DNA of 64,000 nucleotides from Adineta ricciae (taxonomy: Eukaryota; Rotifera; Eurotatoria; Adinetida; Adinetidae). The position numbers and the translations under genes were made by a program. The stretch is taken from NCBI GenBank assembly GCA_905250025.1, contig CAJNOJ010000027.1, forward strand, positions 1-64,000, read 5' to 3'. The notes under the pieces were generated by a model that ran no database searches, had not been told where the DNA came from, and saw only the letters and a list, made by a program, of their open reading frames with translations. Below are positions 47,344 through 57,886 of the stretch, in pieces; the first letter of the stretch is position 1; every line of letters begins with the position of its first letter.

Positions 47344-49761
47344 TTATTCGAGTTTTGGCGAAGATGATGGATCGTGTTTGTCTTCAGTTTCATCATGTTG
47401 GTAGTCTTCCGAAGAATGGTTATGATCAAAACTCAATTGTGTTTTACGTAGGTTCCAATGGAGAATGTCAGCTAGTGATTCAAACCAATCGCCCAATTGA
47501 TCAAATCGACAGATAGACGGTACAGGATAAACACTTGTGGTGATGCGAACACTAGAAATTAACATTACGTAGAGAAGATTCTTGAGGATGTTTCGCCATT
47601 ACCTGTCTTGCTGTTGAAGTTCGTGCCTATTTCGTCCATCAACAGAAAGCCAAGCTGTGAGACGAGTATCCTCGGAAACCTTCACTTTTAATTCAATACC
47701 AGCAGGTACAACAATTGGTCTGAATGATAGCGAGTGTGGACAAATGGGACAGATGACCATCGCAGGAACATTAGGATGAACCATTGACGACCCAGCTAGA
47801 GAAAATGTTTTTAGTTTCATACCGAATAGTTGATAGAACAAAACAAAAACAACGTACCAGCCATCGCATAAGCTGTCGAACCAGTTGGTGTTGATACAAT
47901 TAAACCTAGAAAAGAATTCTCCAACTTGAAGAAAGTCATGGATAAAAGCAAGTGTTGCAATTAGAAGAGTGAAGCAACCTAAATCTCTGCTACAGGTGAG
48001 AATACAGACAATAGATGAGGTATATCTACAGATCTTGGCGAAAAAGGAATAATCTACTAAAAAACAAATCAATTGTCTATTGTTCTTTTTCTCATTTATT
48101 GCGTAAGATTGAATCGAGCTACGAAACAATCATCTTACCGTCGCCTTGAACTTTAGTAATAAATCTGTCATTGATATACAAGTCTAGATTGGATAAGTAC
48201 GAGTTCGGTCCTCGGTCGATGACGACTTCATTCAATGCTAGATGAGAAATTTTCTCATCTTTTTGTGCGTGTTGATGTTTTTCATCTTTGGATATTTCTT
48301 CTGGTGACAAGGATCGAAACGATGCTTCCGATGAAGATTTCTTCTTTAAACCATCTTTGACAATTGAGCATTTTAAACGTGTACGTAAGAGAACAGCTAC
48401 ATTGCCTGATATAACCTCATTGATGATTTTATCATGATGCTTAAAATCGAATGGAGTTAGAAAGCCCAAAGATCCCATGGAGAATGATAAGACTGGTGGA
48501 CAACTTCGTTGAAATATACTTGAAGCATGTAAAAGTGTACCGTCACCACCCAAACAAACGATTAGATCAATCTTGGCTATGTCATTCTCTAGAATGAAAT
48601 CGATTAAACAGAATAAGTAAGATTGATGAAGAGGTACCACGATCGAAGGCAAGACATCGTTCAGCGTGTTCTTTTAATTCAGCATCTTGAGCAAATGGAA
48701 GATGCATATGTTCAGAAAGTTCAACATAAACATTCAGACGACGCTAAAATCATGTTTTTGAAATTTGTTCTTCTCGAACAAATCGTATGCCAAGATTTCT
48801 TACTTTAAGAAGTTTCACGATTAGTTGTCGAAATTCTAGCATAGTTTGTGGTCCTGGTTTACGAATGATAAGAATATTGTTTGGCGGAGATATCCAATGT
48901 AGACGTTGAGTCGATGGATCTTGTATAACACTACAAATGCGAAAGGACAATTGTGAGTTGTTTTAGGGAAGTAGAAACGAACATGAGTTGATCATTGTTT
49001 TGTATCTTTTTCAATGTGGCTTTTGGACCAAAATTTGACTTGGGTGATGGAGCAAATGCTGAACGTGCACGCCTAAAAATTGAATCAAAGAAATAGTTGA
49101 AAAATCGTGTGCGAATTTCGATTAGAGTAAGCCAATTTGTTAACGTATATTATTTGGCGTAGATTCGAGAAGCATTACCTCGTTTTACTATTATCCACTG
49201 ACATCGAAATTGATCGTCTCGAAAACGAGATAGGAAATGCAGGTGGTGACGATGTCATTATCCTAGTTAAAGAAACTTCGCGCCAAAGGCAGGTACGAGT
49301 ATTTAAATGTACAAAGACACGTCGGCAGACGAACATATTTTCAGGCACATAGAGGAAAAACTATTGTGAAATATATACGTAGAGAGAAGAGAAAGCAGTA
49401 AATTGATGATATAGTTTGTAATCTATAACAAAAAGCATATTTTAAAGCGTTATTGCTCATAGATAGGAATTAGTTCGGATCACTCAAATCGATGACGCAA
49501 GGACAATAAGATAGAAACTAACCAGCATGTCTTCGCAGTCGGTCGATTGTTACAATGTGGAAGTGGAGCACAGATATAACCATCATCGTCACATTTTGTT
49601 ATGTATTGATTATAATTTTCAGTTGAATTAGTCGCTGCGAATGTTTCTGAATCGTCATCATCTGCAGCTGATTGTAATGGAGAATCACCAACACTAACAG
49701 ATCGTCGTTGAAAAAGAAAGGTCCGTGGTGGTGAGGTTTCAGAAATAGCGTGATTACTCAT
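47344..49761 (-). CDS. NADK: NAD kinase (NADK)
   Basis: A cytosolic enzyme that phosphorylates NAD+ to NADP+ using ATP. Exon 1 encodes a Ser-rich N-terminus with QRRSVSVGDSP. Exon 2 carries RARSAFAP and FGPKATLKK. The next has VIQDPSTQRLHWISPPNNIL. The catalytic core shows the GGDG motif (IDLIVCLGGDGTLLHASSIF), SMGSLGFLTPFDF, LNEVVIDRGPNSYLSNLDLY and the NAD-binding STPTGSTAYAMAAG. It then has MVHPNVPAMVICPICPHSLS and FRPIVVPAG, and TAWLSVDGR. The C-terminus DWFESLADILHWNLRK matches animal NADK and is followed by an acidic tail, again typical. A 104-bp piece of exon 1 is repeated at 54201-54304 next to an N, most likely an assembly artefact. The upstream neighbour on the same strand ends 189 bp away. 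Confidence 0.95.
49529..49632. repeat. NADK exon-1 segment, copy 1 of a 104-bp exact duplicate
   Basis: Base-for-base the same as 54201-54304, in the same orientation, 4.67 kb apart. This copy lies inside an intact reading frame and is the genuine one. Confidence 0.9.
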
Positions 49762-49950
49762 CTTAAGTCAGGAGGTTAAATCATACATTTATATATATAT
49801 ATATACATCAATAATAATAGAAAAGAAGGGAAAAACAACATCTTACTAGGGAGAAATCATCCATTCCTCCATAACAGCATAAATGAAACAAAAGACAGGC
49901 ATGTATGGCTTTCTTTTTTCCTATTTTTATTAGTACAAACTCTGAACGTA

Positions 49951-50436
49951 CTACAAGGCATCGATTTTCATTTTGCCAGCATTGCGTTTGTGGACTTGAC
50001 CAATACGATATTCATTATCGACTCGTTTCGCAGTGCCTAAACGCCGAGCGTGAAAATTCAGTGCACCACGCGAACATATCACAGGTAATTGTCGATGTTG
50101 AGTAGTGATCGTTTCATTACTAACAACGCTCATTGAAGGACATTGAGCAAATGTTCGAGCAGATCGGAGTGCATGAGTTGGCAGTTGAAGACGAGTTTTA
50201 GGCAGCAGACGAGCTATGTTCGATTTGTTCGATGCTGTTCGCGATGAAATGGCATCATCTTCTTTGATAACATTTGTTGGAAGCACTGGTGGAATCGATG
50301 CAGTTTTTTTTCCTGGTTTCTGATTGAGTTCACGAAGAAATGGATCTTTGAAAAGCTTCGTTTTCTTCTTGGAAATTTTTTTCGTCAGAACTTTCTTCTT
50401 CTGCTTCATCTTCGTATCGGCTTGTGTTTGTTTCAT
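49951..50436 (-). CDS. Lysine-rich basic protein, unrecognised
   Basis: An uninterrupted frame of 161 codons from ATG 50436. The first 45 residues are strongly basic (KMKQKKKVLTKKISKKKTKL) and followed by KDPFLRELNQKPGKK, which looks like a nucleolar or nuclear localisation region. The rest is neutral to basic with no domain I recognise. The end (RRLGTAKRVDNEYRIGQVHK, then RNAGKMKIDAL) is again basic. Codon choice resembles the neighbours and the frame is long for AT-rich DNA, so it is probably a real gene. It lies 189 bp upstream of NADK on the same strand. A ribosome-biogenesis or chromatin role is possible but only a guess from composition. Confidence 0.55.
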   Translation of the reverse strand: MKQTQADTKMKQKKKVLTKKISKKKTKLFKDPFLRELNQKPGKKTASIPPVLPTNVIKEDDAISSRTASNKSNIARLLPKTRLQLPTHALRSARTFAQCPSMSVVSNETITTQHRQLPVICSRGALNFHARRLGTAKRVDNEYRIGQVHKRNAGKMKIDAL

Positions 50437-53400
50437 TGCAAATATGACCCTAGTCGAATTATTTTAAGTAATAACGCGTCAAGTGATCGATGTAATTGCG
50501 CTCGGTATGGTTAATTGTTTGAAGCAATGAAAATCATACGTTGCTCCATACATTCATAAACATCGATAGATGGCGCTCGGACACAATTCATTAACGTAAA
50601 ATTAGTTGTTTCATTATAGTGACGAAGAACCTTGTGCAAAAAAAAGAATCACTTGTAATGAACGTATCTTAATGATTTCTTTTTCTCTAGAAAACAAGTG
50701 TTTCAATACCGAGATTCAAGACCGAAAATGTACAAGGTTATATAAAATCAATAATATGTACGAATCTACCTATTAAATTGACATCAAGTATTCTTCAATT
50801 TACACTGAAAATAATCAAATCCCACATTGATGTGAAGGTAGCACACTCGATTCAGTATTTAGATTATAAATAGACGAACAGACGAAAAATAAAGATGTAG
50901 GAAGAAATTGCAGAGTTGAATTCTGAATCGAATGGACTAGTTTTTATGATTGAGACCTACTTCGTTAAAAAGTACTCAGCTAAAACATATTGTTTCGTCG
51001 CGCTAGCTTCACATCGATGAAAAGAGGAAGAATGTTTTGAAAATAAAAGATCATTTTGACGAAGAAAATATTCTTTGTCATTAAAGAAAAATGGTGACTC
51101 TCTAGTGGGAATAAGCAGTATCACTTTCCAAAGGATTTTAATCAATAATCGAGTATTAATTAAATAGTTATAAGCAAGATATAACAGGGTTGGAACCGGT
51201 CCGGTCGAATCGGACAAGACCGGATGAAAAATTAAATTGGTCCGGACGATTATCTGTGTTTTCACTTTGAAATCTTGCTAATCATTAAAAGTACAGATGT
51301 ATAAAACATTTTTTCTATCATGCAGAAAAGATTTTTACAACCATTTTAATTTTCATTTGTTTAAACGATTATCTATTGTTCACAGAAGCTTTTTCGTCTT
51401 CATTTGAGTCCACAGACTACGATAAAAAATTTGTGATTTCGCCGATTTTACGTCTAAACTCATCTGGTTCCAACTCTGACATACAGAAAAAAATAATTAT
51501 ACGGCATATATTTTGATCTTTTCTTCTATCACTATAGAAACAAGTATTGTTGTGGGTGTGATGGTGTGCAACGTATTTTGAGAATCCGTAAGCGATGTGA
51601 AACATATTTGTCTAGCGTTGATAGTATAAGAAATTGTGAGTTATATGAATTTTCTGAGAAAATTTATGTAAATAGTTCGTATTGAAACTGCTAAGATTCT
51701 CCAATTCAATAAAAGACTTTAAATCAACTATAATACGTGGAATTCATTGCATATTAAAATGAAAAGAGATTGAAGACCTTACTCACTCCACACTCTTTTC
51801 TATATTATTTAAGCAAAAGAATATAACGGTTATCGGATGCAACGAATATGTGACTTGCGCGATGCATACATTTTGAATAGAAGTTTGTCAAGCATGAAAT
51901 ATTACTAAACGAAGAAAAAAAAAGCAAGATTTAAAGGTAATTTCTCCTAATGTATAGATAGATAGATGATCAATATCAGTATACATGATAGTTTTCGTCA
52001 TTACACGACAAAAAAAGTAACTTGCATCATACACAACGTATGGTTACATTGACGAACATTTCTTTTTCTTTCTTGTGAGTATTCGACAATATTCTATTTT
52101 CTTTTCTTTCTGTTCTTAGTGACGCAGAGTTGTGTATTTGTTTGAAATAAATTGCGTTTCGCAATAACTGACATCACATGACGGTATGTGTGGGCGATAC
52201 ATCGAAGGCGAAGCTTCTCGATTTTTTTTCCTCTCCCTTCCTTTTTCTTCGTCATCGAGGAAAAATCCAGCGTCTATGATAAACGAGAGAAATCAGAGAA
52301 AAAGAGAGGGAGAGAGAGAGGAAAAAAGAGAGAAGGCGACAACATGTATATAAGTGCGTCAGCAACATCGTTTGTTTCATTCGTAACGTCGTCGTTTACC
52401 ATTTGGTGGTACTCTTTTTTTCTCTTTTCTCCTCTCATACATCGACTCCTTCAATGTGAAACAGAAATCAACAACGACGACGGTGATACACCGCGTCAAT
52501 GACAAATAAGGTAAGTGAAAACAGATTTTATTCTTTTGCGCATCAACAATCCACATACATACTCTTGTATGCTGGCGTGTTTTTCTCTTTTACTTTCATA
52601 GAATATCCACCCGTATACAAAAAAAAAATAACATAATATCGAACCATTCAGGTTTCATCTTTTTATTTGAGAATCTTTACTTCTCTTTTGTAGTTTGCTT
52701 CGGCCAAAGCGAATGCAACGAATCCGATGAGTTCCCTTTTTCGCTCTGATCCATTTCTCATTTTCTTTTATCTATATATTATTTAGTTCAGTTCAGACAC
52801 GATTTTCCTTTTTAGTTCTCGGGATAGTAATACAATAATTCACCGGCCATTGTTTATCATACATAAAGTGTCCAGAATACACATGCACAAGTATCACTAA
52901 AATCTAATCAGTGATCGAGAAAAAGGGCTAATCGTCTGTCCTCTGGTAGGGCATCATTTGTTCTCTTGCCCAATGTTGTTCTACTATAGTATTACACCTC
53001 CATCTATGTAATGATCTAATTAATCCATAAATGTCATTGGTGGTAGGATACATTTGTATAACTCGGCAGATTTTTTACCATATAGTTAAAAAAAACTATC
53101 GTGACCATTTCGCATACGCATAATCAATGATATGATATTCCAACAATGGTAAAATCCTTTTGATTTTCGTCAAGATTTCGTTCTTGTATAGAACAACAGA
53201 AAAAACTAATTCATTATCAGCCAGCAAATTAATCTATCAGCCACGAGTTGTTCGACCTATGCGTGTGTGTGTGGTAAGAAGATTTTCATCGCACATCGTC
53301 AACCTTTTATACTTAGTACTACACGTCAAAGACCAATTAATGAAATTACATATGAATTGTTATTTTATATAAAAAAAAAATTCGATTTTTCTTTTCTGGC

Positions 53401-54200
53401 ATTTATCTATGTTAAACCAGGTAGAATTTTTGTTATACCAACCAATTGTTTATTTACATAGAAAGAAAAGAAATAACGTAATATGTTTGTCATGCTTGCC
53501 TTTTACTCGGACAAGTGAAGCAGTCACCTGTGGCCTAGCCGTGAGCCTATTTGTTTATCCTCAAGTCCAATTTGCGAAATTGTAGGTTGCTCTCGAGAAA
53601 GAAGCGAAGCTATTATCGTGTTCCAAATCAATTTCCGTCGGTTATTCATTCGTCTGATATACATATACGCACACACATATACATACATTACAGAGAAGCA
53701 AAAATCTCTTTCGATTAGAATAAATTTTGGGTGGTTCGTCGTTTTCAGGGTAGCGTTCGTGCGCGCATAACGTGCAAGAAGTGGGCAGCCAAAGCCTGGA
53801 CGAGTCGTAATTAGACTCTCTATGTGCAGCAATATATGTTCGTTGTAACATCAAACCGGTCGATTTGATAGTACAAGAAAAATAAAATACTAAATTGCTC
53901 AAGAGAAATACATAAAGAAAAAGCCTTCACTCGTAAGCCAAATTTACGCTTATTAAATGCGTTCATTTTCAAGGGCAGCCGCGGCAGCATCAGAAGACCA
54001 AAAGAAAAGAAGATTCTTGTCCATGCTTTCTACGCTAAGAAGTCACGCGTTTTTATTTGTACAACAACAATAAGTAACGAAAGATTCGTTCAATAAGAAG
54101 TGAGATTATCTTTAATTACCTTCAACCCATGGCTGAAATTTCAGAAGTCTTACCTTTTCACCACGTAAAACTCGCGTTTAATCATCACGTTCCTGTGTAA
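50437..54200. other. Large mostly non-coding region
   Basis: About 3.8 kb. It contains a GC-rich hAT-like terminal motif (51185), a CT/GA-rich tract (52200-52340), a GTAAGT donor after an ATG-ACA-AAT-AAG string (52499-52511), a weak tRNA-like stretch (about 53528-53600) and a slightly GC-richer patch (53750-54010) with short open frames. No gene with family identity could be supported. Part of it may be 5' exons and introns of the gene interrupted at 54305. Confidence 0.5.
51185..51235. mobile_element. Possible hAT-type terminal inverted-repeat remnant
   Basis: The segment begins CAGGGTTGGAACCGGTCCGG, then contains nested ACCGG/CCGGA units that stand out from the AT-rich surroundings. Many hAT transposons have termini starting CAGGG-TTGG. 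No second, inverted copy was found in the window, so this is at best a solo end or a decayed MITE. Confidence 0.3.
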
Positions 54201-54304
54201 GTCTTCGCAGTCGGTCGATTGTTACAATGTGGAAGTGGAGCACAGATATAACCATCATCGTCACATTTTGTTATGTATTGATTATAATTTTCAGTTGAAT
54301 TAGT
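54201..54304. repeat. Displaced 104-bp copy of NADK exon 1 ending at an N
   Basis: Identical to 49529-49632 and abutting the N at 54305. The position at a gap edge points to a contig-end assembly artefact rather than a biological duplication. Confidence 0.85.
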
Positions 54305-54305
54305 N
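54305..54305. other. Assembly gap (single N)
   Basis: Single N between the duplicated NADK piece and an open + strand exon. The gene to the right lacks its 5' end here. Confidence 0.9.
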
Positions 54306-56844
54306 AACAATCGACTTCGGGTACTTTGTCGTCGGATACGACAATAACGACATCAACTTCCAGCGGATATTCCACTGGTGGTTCATCAGTAGCAACAACG
54401 ATTCCTTCATCTGGAAAAAGACTTCCGTCTAATCAACACAAAGTCAAACCAAAGGGTAAGACAAGAAGAAAATAAAACAGTCTACAACAAAAGAAGTTAT
54501 TTTTCGCCCTCATCTGAGAACTATATATATATATCTGTCCGTGATTCCGTGCGAGGGGAGAGAAAAGAGACGTTGGCAACATAACTAACGCATTAATTTA
54601 CTTACCCGATTCTATCGAAGCATTGACAATCCTATTATAAACAAAGCTCCGTCTTTTATCTGCATTCGATTTTTGTCTTATAGGTTTACATAATTTTCTA
54701 ACCAAATTAAAAACTTTCATCATTACACCCAAAGCCAAACATATACACTTATCACCATCGAAAGATATGCCGATAACAAATATCATTCTTCAATCATCTT
54801 CTCTCTCGTCATCAACAACCTCAAGCAACAATCCAATTTCACTTCCTTTCACATATATCAACTCAACTAAGCAACAAGAATATCACGATGACTCTTATGT
54901 AACCACAACAGCTAATTTTGAAAAGATTGCTGCATGGCTTGATCATACAGACATTCCTTCACATCAACACGATGACTTATTATTCATAGACGATATCCTC
55001 ACTGAATCACGTTCAACGACTCCAATTGAAAATAACCATCAGAGTAAGATTATCTCTCGATAGGATATCTATTCATCATCCTGTCTTTTTGCCATTTAAA
55101 CCATTTCATGTCTCGTATGTTCTTGCTTTCGACCCCAATCTTTTCTTTTGCTTCGAATATTCGCGACCTGTTTTAACATCGAATATTGACTCATATCTGT
55201 GTATGTTGTTAGTAAGACGCAAATGCTTGTTGCTTGACTGCCGTGTGTATGTGTATGTTAGGAGAGAAGGAAGAAGGAGGAAAGGACGAAGAAAAAATGA
55301 AGATGGATAAAGAACACGAGACAGAAGAGAATAAGAAACAAGGTAGAAAAAAAAAGACGAAAAGTACGATTCACTTATAAAATCAAAATTGTGTTCGAGG
55401 TCGCGGTGCTTGTTGAAAACGTCAATCAAGACTGAGCTATAATCATCTCAACAATCGTAAGTTACTATACCATACATTCAACATTTCTTTCAACGAAAGA
55501 GGAAGTTCGCTTTATTAATGGGAAACATTCCTTCTCTCGCTCTCTCTTTCTTTCTTTTTTTCAAATTTCATCAACTTGAGTCGTTTTAGATTTCGAATCG
55601 TGTTGAATTTCACTCCTTCATAGAATTTCTCTGAACTACGAGAAGGAATAATTAATTCTTTTCCCTTCATTGTGTCGTTTATACTTTGCTATGGTTACCA
55701 GTAACAATGTTTATTCTGACACACTAGAATAACCAAGTCATTCATGAATCATATCATGTCTCAAAATTTACTCGCCGTCGTTCACTGTTACTCATTCTTT
55801 CCTGTTGTCATTCAATATTCTAACGAGGAGAGACTTGTATACAGATCAATCATTCCGTGTTTGCTCTTTTACATTCCTATGTATATAGATTCTGATTAAC
55901 TATTAGACTACCTTATCAACCACCTTCTCGTTGCATTCGCTTTTCGTTTCTTGTTGTTTTCAATATTACAAACATCAACAACTTGTTGAGTATAGAAAGA
56001 GAAACGGGAGAAAGACGTAGGAGTTGCAATGGCATTACTTATTTTAAAGTAAATATTCATACATACAGAACGTGTTTTGTATATTTCAGTGACGATGAAG
56101 AAACTTTCGTCGAACAGTAAAGCTCCTAAACGAAGTACATCATTAGTTGCTACATTAACTCGGCCGATTATCGAACGAAAAACTTGTGAAAAGCCCAGCT
56201 CACCAACCCTATCATTTTCATCATCAATCTTAGCGCGAGGAATGACCGAAAGGATAACGCCACAAGTAAATCAGTACCCATCTCGAACGGATCCATCCGA
56301 AGAACAAACAAATACATTACAACCGAAATCGAACCGTCGTCGTGCAATCGATTTCTCTCGTCGACGAACTGTCGCTGGTCCAGCTGATCAATTGACTGTA
56401 AACAAAGAAAATTTCCCATCTAATCCTAATCAACAAATCTACCGGTTCTCTCCCACAACATCTACGAATCCAGTCATAAAAAAATATTACTTTCATCCGA
56501 GTACTCCAGCAAAAAATGAAGACATACTGATGAATTCATATGGATTAACTATTCTTCAACAACAACGACAGTCGTCTGCATCGACTGCAAAAAAGTCTCA
56601 ACCGAGCGTGTCACGTACTCCATCGAAAACGTTCAATATACGACCAGCGATGCATGTGCCACAGTATGATAACATTTCTGATTCTTTAGACGATCTCCTC
56701 TGTGATCGCGAAGTGGAAAGTTATTTCTATCCAAATCGATATCAGACACCGATTTCGATTCCTCAACATATCTATGTTAACTTAGGAAATTCGACTATGA
56801 ATCATTATCAACCATCAACGTACATTCACAGTACTTTGTGTTGA
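54306..56844 (+). CDS. Ser/Thr-rich protein of unknown function, 5' end missing at the gap
   Basis: Three exons join in consistent phase: 54306-54455 (QSTSGTLSSDTTITTSTSSG, ...), 54684-55043 and 56090-56844 (ending HSTLC and TGA). The visible part is about 420 aa. It is rich in Ser, Thr, Asn and Gln and probably largely disordered. Short ordered-looking pieces are LHNFLTKLKTFIITPKAKHI, FEKIAAWLDHTDIPSHQHDD, DLLFIDDILTES and, near the end, DNISDSLDDLLCDREVESYF. Basic patches (KSNRRRAIDFSRRRTV, TPSKTFNIRP) and many S/T-P sites suggest a phosphorylated nuclear or cytoskeletal regulator, but I do not recognise the family. The 5' end is lost in the gap at 54305. A 1046-bp intron (55044-56089) is far longer than usual for this window. 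Confidence 0.55.
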
Positions 56845-57886
56845 AGTTGCTTTTTCATATCTTTGTTTCTTTCTTTTTCTACTCGTCATTTGTATTATAC
56901 ATATATCGATACAGAAGAAAGCATACAGTCATCATCTGAATTATCATTGTTGTACATCAACATTCGATCGCAAGTGAAAGATCTTCTGCTGATAAGATCC
57001 GATGTTTAATGTCGAATTATTGACAGTTGAATGAGCAAATAATACGTTCGTTGTGGTCCAAGGTCTATCATCAAATGTTGATTTATTACAAAATTGACAA
57101 ACAAATGTTTCGAAATCAATGAATTTGTTCTTTTTTACTTCAATGAAATCTAACAAAAAGCTTTCACGATAAGCCTAAACGTCGTGTCAATAGGCGGATA
57201 ACTTTTTTCTTTATGGTCAATTATACCCATTGAATTGAGTCAGTCGCTTATTAGACCGAAGAAAATTGACTAAAAATAACTGACAACAGGACCAGAACGA
57301 ATCAGCAGCTTGCTAACCAAGTCAAGAAGGTGAAATATGCAAGTGGAAAATTGTCGTTACGTCCTTTGTTGAATTCCGATTAATCGGACGAATATTTCAT
57401 TCGACCTGAAAATATCAGTTTAGAAAAGAGATTATGCAAAGGTCGTATGAGCATATAGTCGATCATAAAATGCTAAATTATTTCTCGAAAAGAAAAGATT
57501 TACAACGTAATATCAAATGACATCATAAAGTCAAGCAATTATCGAGAGAACTTACTTTGCATATTCGGATCGAATGATGTTCTTCATTAGACTATCCAAA
57601 CAGTCTAGAAGATCAAACGAGAGAAGAAAACAATTGTTTAAACAGATTGTGACCTTGCCATCAGATTCTACTAATCGAAGAATTCCGTTTTGCCTTGATA
57701 TATGTTATTTATATTTGAAATTAGTAAGAAATATTTGTGTACAATTCGTAAACAAAGAATGAGAATAGTCAATACTGTATATATATATATATATATATAC
57801 GCATCTACTAGTAAATAAAACGTGCGTGCACTTCGATAAATACTGCACAACCTGAGTTCAAATGAGAAGTTTGCATTGGATTGAAG
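56845..57886. other. Gap between convergent genes with possible weak exons
   Basis: About 1 kb between the unknown + gene and the beta-PIX stop. It contains a (TA)n microsatellite at about 57777-57800 and the weak minus-strand exon candidates listed separately. Confidence 0.5.
56944..57693 (-). CDS. Doubtful small multi-exon gene
   Basis: On the minus strand several short open exons have matching splice sites. About 57692-57556 reads NGILRLVESDGKVTICLNNC, then LDSLMKNIIRSEYA. About 57405-57359 reads SNEIFVRLIGIQQR. About 57332-57300 reads KLLIRSGPV, with a weak donor. 57174-56944 reads AYRESFLLDFIEVKKNKFID, then FETFVCQFCNKSTF and so on to a TGA stop. No start codon or family match was found. 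It may be a real fast-evolving gene, a decayed gene or chance. Confidence 0.25.

Noticed and set aside
51195-51215. Hairpin GTCCG-loop-CGGAC with a 7-nt GTCGAAT loop, like a tRNA T-arm
   Set aside because: No acceptor, D or anticodon stems can be fitted around it. The surrounding CCGG repeats explain the pairing better.
52188-52502. Open frame of 104 codons on the + strand with an Arg/Lys/Glu run
   Set aside because: Its composition comes from CT- and GA-rich tracts and there is no conserved segment. It may be 5'UTR, since a GTAAGT donor follows.
53957-54073. Short frame MRSFSRAAAAASEDQKKRR... as a first exon of the 54306 gene
   Set aside because: No convincing donor before the stop, and the gap at 54305 prevents testing the link. 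A second frame is also open here.
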